In this document: positions 31,908 to 32,006 of the stretch, piece after piece
Layout of the letters: each line of letters starts with the position of its first letter
How positions within the stretch are numbered: position 1 is the stretch's first letter
Origin: Bacillota bacterium
GTDB taxonomy: Bacteria > Bacillota > Sulfobacillia > Sulfobacillales > Sulfobacillaceae
NCBI GenBank assembly: GCA_023511625.1
Contig: JAIMBD010000020.1
Location: 1 to 32,006 of the forward strand
Direction: 5' to 3'
DNA: 32,006 nt
Position numbers and translations under genes: made by a program
Notes under the pieces: generated by a model
The model's database searches: none
What the model was told of the DNA's origin: nothing
Seen by the model: only the letters and a program-made list of their open reading frames with translations

Positions 31908-32006
31908 GTGTACAACGGGATGACGGTTTTCGACGTGCACGGGCACGTCTCGGTGCCTCCGGCCTCTAACAACCGCCTGGCCCTGATGCTGGCCTCCAAC
32001 ACCGCC
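31908..32006 (+). CDS. Amidohydrolase-family metal-dependent hydrolase, N-terminus only
   Basis: The first 33 codons of a gene cut by the window end. MTVFDVHGHVSVPP carries the HxH metal-binding pair at the first strand of the amidohydrolase TIM barrel, in the style of ACMSD-like decarboxylases and related hydrolases. GTG 31908 has AAGGGG about 10 bases upstream; ATG 31920 is an in-frame alternative. It is divergent from the mutS2 run. ACMSD-type enzymes often act in aromatic catabolism, which would match the left part of the window, but with 33 residues the subfamily cannot be decided. Confidence 0.65.
   Translation, partial: MYNGMTVFDVHGHVSVPPASNNRLALMLASNTA

Overview
The window comes from a GC-rich genome. 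The core gene set points to a high-GC, spore-forming-type Bacillota (Firmicutes): sigI–rsgI, mutS2, yebC, yajC and a TyrZ-type tyrS in one long run. This reading rests on gene content only; no rRNA or tRNA gene was seen. Many starts are GTG or TTG, and adjacent genes often overlap by GTGA, ATGA or TGATG.

Region 1 (1–13,506, + strand) is accessory. A first cluster (753–4498) has an MDR oxidoreductase, an MFS transporter and a phthalate-4,5-dioxygenase-like Rieske oxygenase. Then come a decayed IS630-type transposase, a vapBC-type toxin–antitoxin pair with an operator-like palindrome and a strong terminator, and a wrecked Cys/Met-metabolism PLP enzyme. A second cluster (7634–13,463) has two tandem MFS transporters sharing a 727-bp identical core, a luciferase-like flavin monooxygenase preceded by a 10-bp tandem repeat, and two SDR dehydrogenases translationally coupled to it. 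The enzyme set suggests uptake and oxidation of an aromatic or cyclic carbon source; the substrate cannot be read from sequence.

Region 2 (13,507–14,283) is about 780 bases with no recognisable gene, between two convergent blocks.

Region 3 (14,284–18,850, − strand) carries glutamate dehydrogenase, an acyl-CoA carboxylase-type carboxyltransferase with a small accessory subunit and a biotin carrier protein, and a PIG-L/LmbE-type deacetylase.

Region 4 (18,919–31,698, − strand) is a dense, probably co-transcribed run: unknown protein, mutS2, tyrS, TPR protein, ThiF-like E1, a second half-E1 protein, nadE, yebC, ruvC, ruvA, ruvB, sigI, rsgI, yajC, then a terminator. It combines recombination and repair, NAD synthesis and an alternative sigma/anti-sigma pair. 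The two most unusual items are here: an E1-like enzyme that looks split into two overlapping genes, and sigI–rsgI in the place usually held by queA–tgt. A divergent amidohydrolase gene begins at the right edge and is cut by the window end.
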